In this document: one piece after another, positions 33,413-33,463 of the stretch
Layout of the letters: each line of letters begins with the position of its first letter
Position numbering within the stretch: position 1 is the first letter of the stretch
DNA from: Acidimicrobiales bacterium
GTDB taxonomy: Bacteria; Actinomycetota; Acidimicrobiia; Acidimicrobiales; RAAP-2
Direction of reading: 5' to 3'
Length of the DNA stretch: 33,463 bases
NCBI GenBank assembly: GCA_015478655.1
Contig: JADMIJ010000046.1
Location: 1-33,463 of the forward strand
Notes under the pieces: model-generated
Database searches by the model: none
What the model saw: the letters and a program-made list of their open reading frames with translations, nothing else
What the model was told of the DNA's origin: nothing
Program-made: the position numbers and the translations under genes

Positions 33413-33463
33413 CCCGTCCTCTTCACGCCGCCATTCATCGGTGGCCTGATGCCGTCATTCCGG

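Overview
The window is about 33 kb of GC-rich DNA from an actinobacterium, most likely class Acidimicrobiia. Three things point there. The gene order argS-lysA-hom-thrC-rho-rpmE-prfA-prmC-tsaC is the classical actinobacterial cluster. The small protein at 25729-26118 carries the 'GWW..DGKWYPPELHP' motif common in that class. Several genes have a TANNNT box 6-7 bases before the start codon, as expected for leaderless transcripts. The assignment is inference from these features, not from a search.

Region 1 (1-9221) looks like the end of an integrated mobile element that stops at a tRNA-Arg(CCG) gene (9222-9296, minus strand). It holds a tightly packed, partly overlapping operon: an N4/N6-type DNA methyltransferase, an unrecognised 179-aa protein, an HNH-like zinc protein, a 1061-aa protein with motifs A, B and C of a divergent family B DNA polymerase plus C-terminal zinc fingers, a P-loop ATPase with a C-terminal winged helix, and small accessory proteins. 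Closer to the tRNA are a DUF4145-type protein and a small lipoprotein.

Region 2 (9429-20817) is the chromosomal core: arginyl-tRNA synthetase and DAP decarboxylase (coupled), a SnoaL-like gene on the opposite strand, homoserine dehydrogenase and threonine synthase (coupled), Rho, ribosomal protein L31, release factor 1, the release-factor methyltransferase PrmC and the tRNA t6A enzyme TsaC/Sua5. Homoserine kinase (thrB), normally between thrC and rho, is absent.

Region 3 (20991-25568) is a branched-chain amino acid operon (leuB, ilvE, cimA). It is preceded by what looks like a transcription attenuator: a 15-codon leader peptide with Val-Phe-Ile-Ile just before its stop, a pause hairpin, and a terminator whose 3' arm can pair alternatively with the first hairpin's loop region. 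A conserved hypothetical gene follows.

Region 4 (25729-27514) has a small Acidimicrobiia-type protein and an acyl-CoA dehydrogenase.

Region 5 (27588-33463) is accessory and decaying. It contains a tyrosine integrase with a one-base frameshift, an excisionase-like gene without a recognisable start, and a 1.4-kb gene-poor stretch. That stretch carries two arrays of the octamer AACGTCAC/GTGACGTT in opposite orientation, with strikingly regular 12- and 32/33-bp spacing. They flank a cluster of perfect GC-rich hairpins, several with 5-nt loops. Beyond this lie a DUF4386 membrane protein, a truncated alpha/beta hydrolase with a membrane tail, a frameshifted and truncated IS110 transposase fused to that hydrolase, and a small hypothetical gene. 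The inverted arrays with their hairpins, and the polymerase operon, are the two candidates for something undescribed.
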